From Micromonospora craterilacus (GTDB lineage Bacteria; Actinomycetota; Actinomycetes; Mycobacteriales; Micromonosporaceae): a DNA stretch of 64,000 nt. Each line of letters starts with the position of its first letter. Within the stretch, counting starts at the first letter, position 1. Both the position numbers and the translations under genes were made by a program. The notes below the pieces were generated by a model. That model did no database searches and had not been told where the DNA came from. It worked only from the letters and a program-made list of their open reading frames with translations. Below are positions 35,580 through 43,593 of this stretch, piece after piece. The stretch lies in assembly GCF_003236315.1 (NCBI RefSeq), contig NZ_POTY01000001.1:1-64000 (forward strand). Direction: 5' to 3'.

Positions 35580-36902
35580 GTGAGCCATACCGTGGAATCC
35601 CCGGGCCCGGCCGCCGTCTCGGCGTCGGTGTCACCGAGCCCGTTGCGCACCGCGTCGTGGGCCCGCATCCGGGAACTGTTCGCCCTGGACCCGACGACCG
35701 TGCACCTCAACACCGGCACCGTCGGCGCGATGCCGTACGAGGTGCTGGACACCGTCGACCGCGTCACCCGGCAGTGGACCGGCGGGCTGCTCGACGTCTA
35801 CCGCCCGGCCATGTTCACCGAGTACCGGGACTACATCGCGCGGACGTTCGGAGTGGACGAGGACGAGATCGTCATCTGCCACAACGCCACCGAGGGGGTC
35901 GCCCGGGTCATCCACGGGCTGGACCTGCGCGAGGGCGACGAGGTGGTGACCACCACCCACGAGTGCTACTCGGTGCTGTCCAACTTCAACCTGCTGCGCA
36001 ACCGGCACGGCATCGTGGTACGCACCGTCACCCCGCCGTCGGGCCACCACGTACGGGCCGAGGAGATCGTCGAGCTGGTCGAGGCGGCGATCACACCGCG
36101 CACCAAGGTGCTGTCGTTCGCGGCGATCACCCTGTTCACCGGCACCATGTTCCCGGTCCGGCAGCTGTGCGAGCTGGCCCACCGGCACGGCCTGACCACC
36201 GTCATCGACGGCGCGCTGATCCCCGGGATGCTCGACGTCAACCTGCGCGACTACGGTGCCGACTTCATCACCTGCTCCGGCTCGAAGTTCCAGTGCGGGC
36301 CACTGGGCACCGGCCTGATCTACATCCGCAACAAGGTCGTCCCCGAGTCCAACCCGCTGCCGCTGCCCACCTTCTGGCCGCTCATCTCGACCTGGTACCC
36401 GATGATGGGCAGCCCGCCGCCGCGCACCGCCACCGAGGTGGAGAGCTACAACATGGGCGACTACCTGCAGAGTGCGGGCAGCGCCAACCTGGCCCGGGGC
36501 GCCGCGCTGGCCCGCGCGTTCGAGCTGTGGGACGACATCGGACGGGACCGGATCGAGGCGTACGTGATGGACCTCGCCGAGTACGCCCGCGGCCGGCTGA
36601 TCGAGGGCTTCGGCGTCGAGGCCCTGTACTCCCCCGGCGCCGACCCCCGGCTGCGCTCGCCGCTGATCGCGTTCAATCCGTTCCGCCGTCCGGAGGACGC
36701 CTGGAACATCAAGAAGTTCATCACCTTCGTCAAGCGGCTGGAGACCGAGCACCGGATCTGGACCCGATGGACCGAGTTCGACGTCCCCGGTTCCCCGCAC
36801 CAGCACTACGCGGCACGCATCACCACGCACCTGTTCAACACCCGGGAAGAGATCGACCACAGCGTACGGACGATGGTCCGCCTTGCCGAGGAGATGTCCT
36901 GA
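35580..36902 (+). CDS. Class V PLP-dependent enzyme (isopenicillin N epimerase/desulfurase-like), 440 aa
   Basis: A fold-type-I class V PLP protein: HLNTGTVGAMPYEVLD, CHNATEGVARVIHGL, the cofactor Asp in TTVIDGALIPGML, and the PLP lysine in ITCSGSKFQCGPLGTGLIYI. It lacks the C-terminal cysteine motif of SufS-type desulfurases. Such enzymes epimerise amino acids or release sulfur or other groups from cysteine derivatives (C-S lyase type). The GTG at 35580 follows AAGGGA; in-frame GTG at 35535 is an alternative. It is followed one nucleotide later by the signal-less solute-binding gene. A role in sulfur delivery is inference. Confidence 0.78.
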   Translation: MSHTVESPGPAAVSASVSPSPLRTASWARIRELFALDPTTVHLNTGTVGAMPYEVLDTVDRVTRQWTGGLLDVYRPAMFTEYRDYIARTFGVDEDEIVICHNATEGVARVIHGLDLREGDEVVTTTHECYSVLSNFNLLRNRHGIVVRTVTPPSGHHVRAEEIVELVEAAITPRTKVLSFAAITLFTGTMFPVRQLCELAHRHGLTTVIDGALIPGMLDVNLRDYGADFITCSGSKFQCGPLGTGLIYIRNKVVPESNPLPLPTFWPLISTWYPMMGSPPPRTATEVESYNMGDYLQSAGSANLARGAALARAFELWDDIGRDRIEAYVMDLAEYARGRLIEGFGVEALYSPGADPRLRSPLIAFNPFRRPEDAWNIKKFITFVKRLETEHRIWTRWTEFDVPGSPHQHYAARITTHLFNTREEIDHSVRTMVRLAEEMS

Positions 36903-36903
36903 C

Positions 36904-38580
36904 GTGACCCAGGCACGCAGCGCAGTGACCACCAGGCCCGACACCCGGCAGCAGGACCTCCTGCGGCTGCTCGGCCCGGCCGCCGTCCACCAGGCCGACC
37001 CGGCCGCCGCCTGGACCCCGGCCGAGCGCCAGCTGCTGCGCCTGACCACGCGGCAGCTGGTCAGCTACCGTGCGGCGCCCGACCCGACCGACTGGCGGGC
37101 GCTCGGCCCGGTCGGTGACCTGGCCGTCGACGTGCCCTCGACCTACAACGCCGGGCTCGGTGCCAGCCACCGCTCGTACGTGGCGCACCTGCGCCCGGAC
37201 GTGTGGTGGGACACCCCGCAGCCGCGACGGATCACCGCCCACGACGTCGTACGCGGCTTCAAGCGCCTGGCCAACCCGGTCATCCGGCACCCCGCCCTGG
37301 CCTACTTCCGGGGCACGCTGCGCGGCATGGACCGGTACTGCGCCGAGTACGCCGACGCGGTCGCCGGCCAGCCGGTCACCGCCGCGCTGCTGGCGGCCTT
37401 CGCCGACGCCCACGAACTGCCCGGCGTGTTCGCCGTCGACGACGAGACGGTCGTCCTCGAACTCGTCCGCCCGGCGCTGGACTTTCCCGACCTGCTCGCG
37501 CTGAGCTGCGCCTCCCCGGCCCCCGCCGAGTACGACGCGTACCTGCCGGGCAGCCCCGAGCTGCACGCCAACCTGGTCGCCAGCGGTCCGTACCGGATCG
37601 CCTCCTGGCAGCCCGGGGCGGCGATCCGGCTGGAGCCGAACCCGACCTGGCGGCCGGAGAGCGACCCGGTGCGGCGGCGACTCTTTGCCGCCGTCGAGTT
37701 CCGGGTGTCCACCGGCGGTCCACGCCAGCTGGCCGACCGGCTCGCCGCCGACGAGGCCGACCTGCCGTGGGGCGTGCCCGTCGGCCCGGTGCCCGGGCAC
37801 CGGGCCGACCCGTTCCTGGTGTTCAACCTGCGCGACCCGGCCAACCCGGCGGTCGGCTCGGCCACCGTGCGGCGGGTGGTCGCCGACACGATCGACCGGT
37901 CGGCGCTGGCACGGATCGCCGGCGCCGCCGACCCGTGGTCGGATATCCGCGAGGCGCACACGGTGGTGCCGCCGGGCAACGACGGCCACCGACCCCCGGA
38001 CCCGCTCGCCGACCCGCTACCCCCCGACGGCGGCGCACGCGAGCGGCTCGCCGCGGCCGGGCACCCGGACGGGCTCATCCTGACCGCGGTGCACCCCGAC
38101 ACCGCCGAGGACCTGGCGCTGGCCCGCACCTGGGCGGCCGACCTGGGTGCGGCCGGTGTCGAGGTGCGGCTGGTGGCGCTGGACGAGGTGAATCACCGGG
38201 CACTGCTGGCCGGCACCGCGGACGCCCCGGCCCTGCGCTGGGACGTCAGCACCGCGTCACGCACCGCGCCCTGGGGGTACGGCAACGCGCGGGCGTTCCT
38301 CCAGCCGCTGGTGGACGCCGGCAGTCCCGGCGGCTACCACGATCCGGAGATCGACCGGATCGTCGAGCAGGCGCTGGACGCCGCCGATCCCCGGGAGGCC
38401 GTGGCGCGCTGGCAGGAGGTGCAGCGTCGGCTGCTCGCCGCGGGCGCCGTCGTACCCCTGCTGTTCCGGCGGGCCACGGACGCCGCGCCGCGCGGCCCCC
38501 GGGTGCGCGACGTGGCTCCCCTGCCCTCCCTCGGTGGCCTGGCCGACCTCGGTGAGGTGCGCCTGGAGGGGGGCCGGTGA
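36904..38580 (+). CDS. Second family 5 solute-binding-protein homologue without export signal, 558 aa
   Basis: A paralogue of the 32642-34348 product: VRGFKRLANPVIRHPALAYF, NLVASGPYRIASWQPGAAI, LVFNLRDPANP and VRRVVADTIDRSAL. It again lacks any signal peptide or lipobox; the N-terminus (TRPDTRQQDLLRLLGPAAVH) is hydrophilic and the binding-protein fold begins late. The GTG at 36904 begins one base after the class V stop. With two paralogues and no transporter partners, a periplasmic uptake role is unlikely. A cytoplasmic binding or carrier role for the drug is plausible but unproven. The gene ends into a bridging micro-ORF. Confidence 0.78.
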   Translation: MTQARSAVTTRPDTRQQDLLRLLGPAAVHQADPAAAWTPAERQLLRLTTRQLVSYRAAPDPTDWRALGPVGDLAVDVPSTYNAGLGASHRSYVAHLRPDVWWDTPQPRRITAHDVVRGFKRLANPVIRHPALAYFRGTLRGMDRYCAEYADAVAGQPVTAALLAAFADAHELPGVFAVDDETVVLELVRPALDFPDLLALSCASPAPAEYDAYLPGSPELHANLVASGPYRIASWQPGAAIRLEPNPTWRPESDPVRRRLFAAVEFRVSTGGPRQLADRLAADEADLPWGVPVGPVPGHRADPFLVFNLRDPANPAVGSATVRRVVADTIDRSALARIAGAADPWSDIREAHTVVPPGNDGHRPPDPLADPLPPDGGARERLAAAGHPDGLILTAVHPDTAEDLALARTWAADLGAAGVEVRLVALDEVNHRALLAGTADAPALRWDVSTASRTAPWGYGNARAFLQPLVDAGSPGGYHDPEIDRIVEQALDAADPREAVARWQEVQRRLLAAGAVVPLLFRRATDAAPRGPRVRDVAPLPSLGGLADLGEVRLEGGR

Positions 38581-38651
38581 GCGCGCGGAAGCGAGCGAAC
38601 CAGCAACGCCGGGAGAATGCCGACCCGCGGCGCAGCGGAGGTACGGCATGA
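38577..38651 (+). CDS. 24-residue micro-ORF bridging the solute-binding and DUF885 genes
   Basis: A GTG at 38577 overlaps the upstream stop (GTGA). The frame remains open for 24 codons and its TGA overlaps the ATG of the next gene (ATGA). The peptide is very basic (MSARKRANQQRRENADPRRS). The DNA (GCGAGCGAACCAGCAACGC and following) resembles the repeat before calE8, where the same double overlap is seen. Probably a translation-coupling device or by-product of the repeat rather than a functional peptide. Confidence 0.4.
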   Translation: MSARKRANQQRRENADPRRSGGTA

Positions 38652-39889
38652 GCGGCACCGAGGACGTCGTCACCGACTACCTCGCGTTGGGCCTGCGGAT
38701 GGGCCGGCTCGTCGACGGCTACGTCGACTGCTGGTTCGGCGACCCGGCGCTGGCCGACCGGGTCGCCGCCGAGCCCGCCCCGGAGCCGGCGGTGCTGGCC
38801 GCGCAGGCCGGCGACCTGCTGGCCCGGTTGCCCGACGCGGACCTCGACGCCGGGCGCCGGCGGTTCCTCGTCGCCCAGGTGACCGCGGTGGAGTGCGCGG
38901 CCCGGCGGGCCGCCGGCGAACCGCTCGGCTTCCTCGACGAGGTGCGGACCTACTTCGACGTCGAGGTCGGGCTCGGCGACCCGGAGCGGTACGCGGCGGT
39001 GCACGCGGCCATCGGCGAGCTGCTGCCCGGCAGCGGCCCGCTGATGGACCGGGTCGAGGCGTTCTACGCCCGCAACGTGGTGCCGCCGCAGCGGCTGGCC
39101 GGGGCGGTGCGGGCAGTCGCCGACGCGCTGCGCGACCGGGCCCGGCCGCTGCTCGGGCTGCCGGAGGCCGAGCGGGTCGACATCGAGGTGGTTCGCGACC
39201 GGCCGTGGAACGCGTTCAACCGCTACCACGGCGGGTTCCGCTCCACGGTGACGCTGAACGAGACGGCGGGTCGCACGATCGCCGTGCTGCCGTTGATGGC
39301 GACCCATGAGGCGTACCCCGGTCACCACGTCGAGCACTGTCTCAAGGAGGCCGGCCTGGTGCGTGCGCGGGGCCAGGACGAGCACCGCATCGCCCTGGTC
39401 AACACGCCACAGTGCCTGGTGGCCGAGGGCACCGCCGAGCACGGCGCGGCGGCCCTGCTCGGGCCCGGGTGGGGTCGGTGGACCAGCGCGGTGCTGGCCG
39501 ACGAGGGCGTCACCGTCGAGGGTGAACTGGTCGAGCAGCTGGTCGGGCTGGTCAACCAGCTCATGCCGGCCCGCCAGGACGCCGCGATCCTGCTGCACGA
39601 CCGGGGTGCCTCGGTCGACGACGCGGTGGCGTACCTGCACCGTTGGCTGTTGCTGCCGCGGGACCGGGCCGAGCAGATCGCCACGTTTCTGACTGATCCG
39701 CTGTGGCGGGCGTACTCCACGACCTACATCGAGGGTGCCCGGCTGGTCGGCTCGTGGCTGGCCGTCCGGCCGCCCAGCGAGCCGCTCCTGAAGCGGTACC
39801 GCACCCTGCTGACCGAGCAGGTGCTGCCCGGTCAGCTCCGCGACGGCACCGTCCCGGCACCGGCGGATCCGGTCCGTGCCGCCGGCTGA
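38648..39889 (+). CDS. DUF885-type putative metallohydrolase, 413 aa
   Basis: The sequence resembles the DUF885 family, whose members carry a zinc-peptidase-like HExxxGHH motif: ATHEAYPGHHVEH is present (about residue 221), with a further glutamate in VAEGTAEHGAAALLG. Earlier landmarks include FYARNVVPPQRLAGAVRAV and RPWNAFNRYHGGFRS. No signal peptide, so cytoplasmic. The ATG at 38648 has CGGAGG. Last gene of the class V/solute-binding transcript, ending at a convergent terminator. A hydrolytic step on an intermediate or a peptide is possible; the substrate is unknown. Confidence 0.72.
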   Translation: MSGTEDVVTDYLALGLRMGRLVDGYVDCWFGDPALADRVAAEPAPEPAVLAAQAGDLLARLPDADLDAGRRRFLVAQVTAVECAARRAAGEPLGFLDEVRTYFDVEVGLGDPERYAAVHAAIGELLPGSGPLMDRVEAFYARNVVPPQRLAGAVRAVADALRDRARPLLGLPEAERVDIEVVRDRPWNAFNRYHGGFRSTVTLNETAGRTIAVLPLMATHEAYPGHHVEHCLKEAGLVRARGQDEHRIALVNTPQCLVAEGTAEHGAAALLGPGWGRWTSAVLADEGVTVEGELVEQLVGLVNQLMPARQDAAILLHDRGASVDDAVAYLHRWLLLPRDRAEQIATFLTDPLWRAYSTTYIEGARLVGSWLAVRPPSEPLLKRYRTLLTEQVLPGQLRDGTVPAPADPVRAAG

Positions 39890-39960
39890 CCCCCACCCCG
39901 GCTCGCGGCGTCCGGACCGTTCACCGCCGGGCCGCACGCGACGCCCGGCCGTCGACGCCC

Positions 39961-39986
39961 GGTCCGGCGGCGCGGGCCGCCGGACC
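39961..39986. terminator. Convergent terminator hairpin
   Basis: GGTCCGGCGGC, loop GCGG, GCCGCCGGACC: a perfect 11-bp stem between the DUF885 gene and calG2. Confidence 0.65.
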
Positions 39987-39993
39987 GCTGTGG

Positions 39994-41187
39994 TCAGCGA
40001 GGCCGGGCGAGGTACCCCTCGATCGCGTCGGCGGCCCGGCCGGCGCCGCCGGCCTGCCGGACCTGCGCACGCATCGCCGCCACCCGCCGGGCCAGCGCGG
40101 AATCGGCGGCGACCACGTCGACGGCCGCGAGCAGCGCATCCCCGTCGGCCTTCTCCCCGGGCAGGAGCACGCCGAGACCGAGCTGGTCGACCCGGCGGGC
40201 CATCGGCCACACGTCGAAGGACTGCGGCACGACGACCAGCGGGCGGCCCCAGTGCAGCGCCTCCATCAGTGTGCCCATGCCGCCGTGCGTCACGCAGACG
40301 GCCGCCCGCTCCAGCACCTCGACGTGCGGCACCCACCGGTGCACCTCCACGTTCGGTGGCAGCTCGCCGAGCTGCGCCGGGTCGACCTGGCCGCCGAGGG
40401 TCATCACGACGTGCCAGGGCTGGCCGGCGAACGCCCGCGCGCAGTCGCGGAAGAAGTCCGGCCGGTCGTTGAACGTGGTGCCCAGCGACACCAGCACGAT
40501 CGGCCGGTCGTCGGCCGGCGGGGTCCACCGGCCGAGGAACCGCCGTGGCCCGAAGCACGGCCCCACGAACACGAAACGGTCGTCGAAGGTCTCGCCGGCG
40601 ATCTGGAACGCCTTCGGCACGAACACCAGGTTGAGATCCTCGACGTGCTGCCAGCAGTCGGCCACCGACCGGGACAGGCCGTGCTCGGCGAGCAGTTCCC
40701 GCAGGGTGTCACGGAACGCCGGCAGGTCCAGCGGATCGATCGTGCCGGCGAGGTCGATCATGTCTCGGGAGAACGAGTAGTGCTCGTTGGAGGCGAAGGC
40801 GGCGCTGAGCCGGCCGGCCGGGCGATCCCACCGGGCGGCCAGCAACTGACCGGCGATGAACGGGAAGTCGTCGTAGAGGACCAGGTCCGGGATGTCGTCG
40901 TCGAGCGCGGCGGCGGTGGCCCGCAGGACCGACAGGTTCTCCCGCAGGTACATCAGGTGTGGGCGGACGCCGAGGTCGTCGGAGCCGAACACCTCGGCGG
41001 CGTCCGCGTCGATGATCTCCGAGGCGTACGGCACGACGGTGGCGCCGGCCGCCGCGACCGGTTCGGCGAAGCCGCCCGCGGTGACGTAGCTGACCCGGTG
41101 GCCGCGCCGGACCAGCTCGGTGACCACGGCCAGGGTGGGGAAGACCAGGCCGTGACTGGCCACGTTGACGAACAGGAGATGGGCCAT
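39994..41187 (-). CDS. calG2: Glycosyltransferase CalG2 (thiosugar transferase), 397 aa
   Basis: A GT-B, GT1-type enzyme. N-terminus HLLFVNVASHGLVFPTLAVV, central PDLVLYDDFPFIAGQLLAAR, and donor loop CVTHGGMGTLMEALHWGRPL. It recalls CalG2, which adds the central 4-thio hexose during calicheamicin assembly. The ATG at 41187 gives the MAHLLFVN start of the family; the longer frame to 41349 has no support. It is co-transcribed with the aldo/keto reductase gene 49 nt upstream, a plausible enzyme for the same sugar. Confidence 0.92.
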   Translation of the reverse strand: MAHLLFVNVASHGLVFPTLAVVTELVRRGHRVSYVTAGGFAEPVAAAGATVVPYASEIIDADAAEVFGSDDLGVRPHLMYLRENLSVLRATAAALDDDIPDLVLYDDFPFIAGQLLAARWDRPAGRLSAAFASNEHYSFSRDMIDLAGTIDPLDLPAFRDTLRELLAEHGLSRSVADCWQHVEDLNLVFVPKAFQIAGETFDDRFVFVGPCFGPRRFLGRWTPPADDRPIVLVSLGTTFNDRPDFFRDCARAFAGQPWHVVMTLGGQVDPAQLGELPPNVEVHRWVPHVEVLERAAVCVTHGGMGTLMEALHWGRPLVVVPQSFDVWPMARRVDQLGLGVLLPGEKADGDALLAAVDVVAADSALARRVAAMRAQVRQAGGAGRAADAIEGYLARPR

Positions 41188-41236
41188 CGTCGGCTCCGTC
41201 CGTGGTCGGGATCCCGGCCGGGCGGCGCGGGGCAGG

Positions 41237-42229
41237 TCAGGACATCCAGGCGTCCGGAGCCGGGCCGCCCCGACCCGGCGGCGGAAACAGCTCGTCCAGC
41301 CGGGCCAGCTCGTCGACCGCCAGCGGCCGGTCCAGGGCACGCAGGGCACCGTCCAGATGCGCCGGCGTACGCGGGCCGACCACGGCGGCGGTCACGCCGG
41401 GCCGGTGCAGCACCCACGCCATGCCGACCTCCGCCGGATCCCGGCCGATCTCGGTGCAGAACTGTTCGTACGCCGCCAACGCCGAGCGGTGCCGGGCCAG
41501 CCCGTCGGCGGCCCGTCCCTGGGCGGACTTGACCGCCGTGCCGTCGGCGAGCTTGCGCAGGGCGCCGCTGAGCAGGCCGCCGTGCAGCGGCGACCAGGCC
41601 AGCACGCCGATGCCCTCGGCCGCGGCGGCCGGCAGCACTTCCAACTCGACGTACCGGCTGACCAGGTTGTAGACGCACTGTTCGCTGGCCAGGCCGAGCA
41701 GCCGGTGCCGGCGGGCGGTCTCCTGGGCGCTGACCAGGTCCCAGCCGGCGAAGTTGGAGGAGCCGACGTAGCGGACCTTGCCCTGGGCCACCAACTGTTC
41801 CATGGCCTGCCAGACCTCGTCCCAGCCGACCTCCCGGTCGACCTGGTGCATCTGGTAGAGGTCGATGGTGTCGGTCTGCAGCCGGCGCAGCGACGCCTCG
41901 CAGGCGGCGACGACGTGCCGCGCGGACAGGCCCCGGTCGTTGGGGCCGTCGCCCATCGGGTTGCCCACCTTGGTGGCCAGGACGACCTCGTCGCGCCGGG
42001 CCGGGTCCTTGGCCAGCCACCGACCGATCATCTCCTCGGTCCAGCCGCGGTGCACGCGCCAGCCGTAGATGTCGGCGGTGTCGACCAGGTTGACGCCCCG
42101 GGCCAGTGCGTGGTCGAGCAGCCGGTGGGCGTCCGTCTCGTCGACCCGGCCGCCGAAGTTGACGGTTCCGATCGCGACCCGGCTGACCCGCAGGCCGGTC
42201 CGCCCGAGCCGGACATGCAGCGACGCCAC
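41237..42229 (-). CDS. Aldo/keto reductase, probable NDP-ketosugar reductase, 330 aa
   Basis: An NADPH-dependent (beta/alpha)8 reductase. The catalytic tetrad is visible as Asp and Tyr in NLVDTADIYG, Lys in VVLATKVGN and His in IDLYQMHQVD; GSSNFAGWDL and the C-terminal GVTAAVVGPRTPAHLDG complete the pattern. Relatives in antibiotic clusters reduce the 3-keto group of 2,6-dideoxy sugars, which would suit the 2-deoxy thiosugar; the 2,3-dehydratase encoded at 54594 would act before it. I chose the GTG at 42229 because GGGAGG precedes it; TTG at 42268 is the longer alternative. Confidence 0.85.
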   Translation of the reverse strand: MASLHVRLGRTGLRVSRVAIGTVNFGGRVDETDAHRLLDHALARGVNLVDTADIYGWRVHRGWTEEMIGRWLAKDPARRDEVVLATKVGNPMGDGPNDRGLSARHVVAACEASLRRLQTDTIDLYQMHQVDREVGWDEVWQAMEQLVAQGKVRYVGSSNFAGWDLVSAQETARRHRLLGLASEQCVYNLVSRYVELEVLPAAAAEGIGVLAWSPLHGGLLSGALRKLADGTAVKSAQGRAADGLARHRSALAAYEQFCTEIGRDPAEVGMAWVLHRPGVTAAVVGPRTPAHLDGALRALDRPLAVDELARLDELFPPPGRGGPAPDAWMS

Positions 42230-42367
42230 CGGTACCTCCCGCACGAGGCCGGACCCGACGTCCGGCAACGCGTCAGACGATATACATTTCTGAACTCATT
42301 GACCTCGGACGGGACGAGTTCCGCAATCACGAAGAACTGTTCCGAGGGCCAACGGCGCACCCCTCCC

Positions 42368-42397
42368 TTGACTGCCTCCGATCGTTCACTTGAGAAT
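42368..42397 (+). promoter_or_regulatory. Promoter of the calS13 transcript with CACTTGAGAAT element
   Basis: TTGACT (42368-42373), 18-nt spacer and GAGAAT (42392-42397), 27 nt before the calS13 ATG. The -10 is part of CACTTGAGAAT (42387-42397), another copy of the recurrent promoter element. It shares the intergenic space with the aldo/keto reductase promoter on the other strand. Confidence 0.4.
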
Positions 42398-42423
42398 CAT
42401 GTGGCACAGACTGAGGGGGTGCC

Positions 42424-43554
42424 ATGATCCCGTTGTCCAAGGTCGCCATGTCTCCGGACGTCGGCGCGCGCGTCTCCGCCGTGCTGAGCAGCGGCCGGCT
42501 GGAGCACGGGCCGACCGTCGCCGAGTACGAGGCGGCCGTGGGTGAGCGCCTCGGCAACCCTCGCGTGGTGTCGGTCAACTGCGGCACCGCCGGGCTGCAC
42601 CTGGCGCTCAGCCTCGCCGCCCGGCCCGGACCGGACGGACCGGAGCGGACGGAGCCGGGCGAGGTGCTCAGCACCCCGCTCACCTTCGAGGGCACCAACT
42701 GGCCGATTCTCGCCAACGGGCTGCGCGTCCGCTGGGCGGACGTCGACCCGATGACGCTCAACGTCGACCTCGACGACCTGGAGGCCAAGATCTCGCCGGC
42801 CACCCGGGCCATCGTGGTCGTGCACTGGCTCGGGTACCCGGTGGACCTCAACCGGCTCCGCGCCATCGTGGACCGGGCCGAGGCCCGGTACGGCCGCCGG
42901 CCGCTGGTGGTCGAGGACTGCGCGCAGGCGTGGGGGGCCACCTACCGGGGCACCCCGCTCGGCACGCACGGCAACGTCTGCGTGTTCAGCACCGGCGCGA
43001 TCAAGACCCTCACCACCGGCAGTGGTGGCTTCGTGGTGCTGCCCGACGACGACCGCTACGACCGGCTGCGGCTGCGGCGGTGGCTGGGCATCGAGCGGGC
43101 CTCGGACCGGATCACCGGCGACTACGACGTGGCCGAGTGGGGCTACCGGTTCGTCCTCAACGAGATCGGCGGCGCTATCGGCCTGTCCAACCTGGAGCGG
43201 GTCGACGAGCTGGTGCACCGGCACCGCGAGAACGCCGCCTTCTACGACAAGGAGCTGGCCGGCCTCGACGGTGTCGAGCAGACCGAACGCGCCGACGACC
43301 GGGAGCCGTCGTTCTGGATGTACCCGTTGAAGGTGCGCGACCGGCCCGCGTTCATGCGGCGGCTGCACGACGCCGGCATCGCCAGCAGCATCGTCTCCCG
43401 CCGCAACGACGCGCACAGTTGCGTGTCGTCGTCGCGGGCCCATCTGCCCGGCCTGGACTCGGTGGCCGACCGGGTGGTCTACATCCCGGTGGGCTGGTGG
43501 CTCACCGAGGACGACCGTTCCCACATCGTCGAAACGATCAGATCCGGCTGGTGA
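42424..43554 (+). CDS. calS13: TDP-4-keto-6-deoxyglucose 4-aminotransferase CalS13, 376 aa
   Basis: A DegT/DnrJ/EryC1-type sugar aminotransferase. It starts MIPLSKVAMSPDVGARVSAV; VNCGTAGLHLALSLAA binds the PLP phosphate, VVEDCAQAWGATYRG holds the cofactor Asp, and FSTGAIKTLTTGSGG the PLP lysine. It recalls CalS13, which makes TDP-4-amino-4,6-dideoxyglucose, the precursor of the hydroxyamino sugar. The next gene, calG3, transfers that sugar. ATG start with GAGGGGGTG upstream. Confidence 0.93.
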   Translation: MIPLSKVAMSPDVGARVSAVLSSGRLEHGPTVAEYEAAVGERLGNPRVVSVNCGTAGLHLALSLAARPGPDGPERTEPGEVLSTPLTFEGTNWPILANGLRVRWADVDPMTLNVDLDDLEAKISPATRAIVVVHWLGYPVDLNRLRAIVDRAEARYGRRPLVVEDCAQAWGATYRGTPLGTHGNVCVFSTGAIKTLTTGSGGFVVLPDDDRYDRLRLRRWLGIERASDRITGDYDVAEWGYRFVLNEIGGAIGLSNLERVDELVHRHRENAAFYDKELAGLDGVEQTERADDREPSFWMYPLKVRDRPAFMRRLHDAGIASSIVSRRNDAHSCVSSSRAHLPGLDSVADRVVYIPVGWWLTEDDRSHIVETIRSGW

Positions 43555-43593
43555 ACCGTGCCGGCCCGTTACCCGACCCAGAAGGGCACCGAC

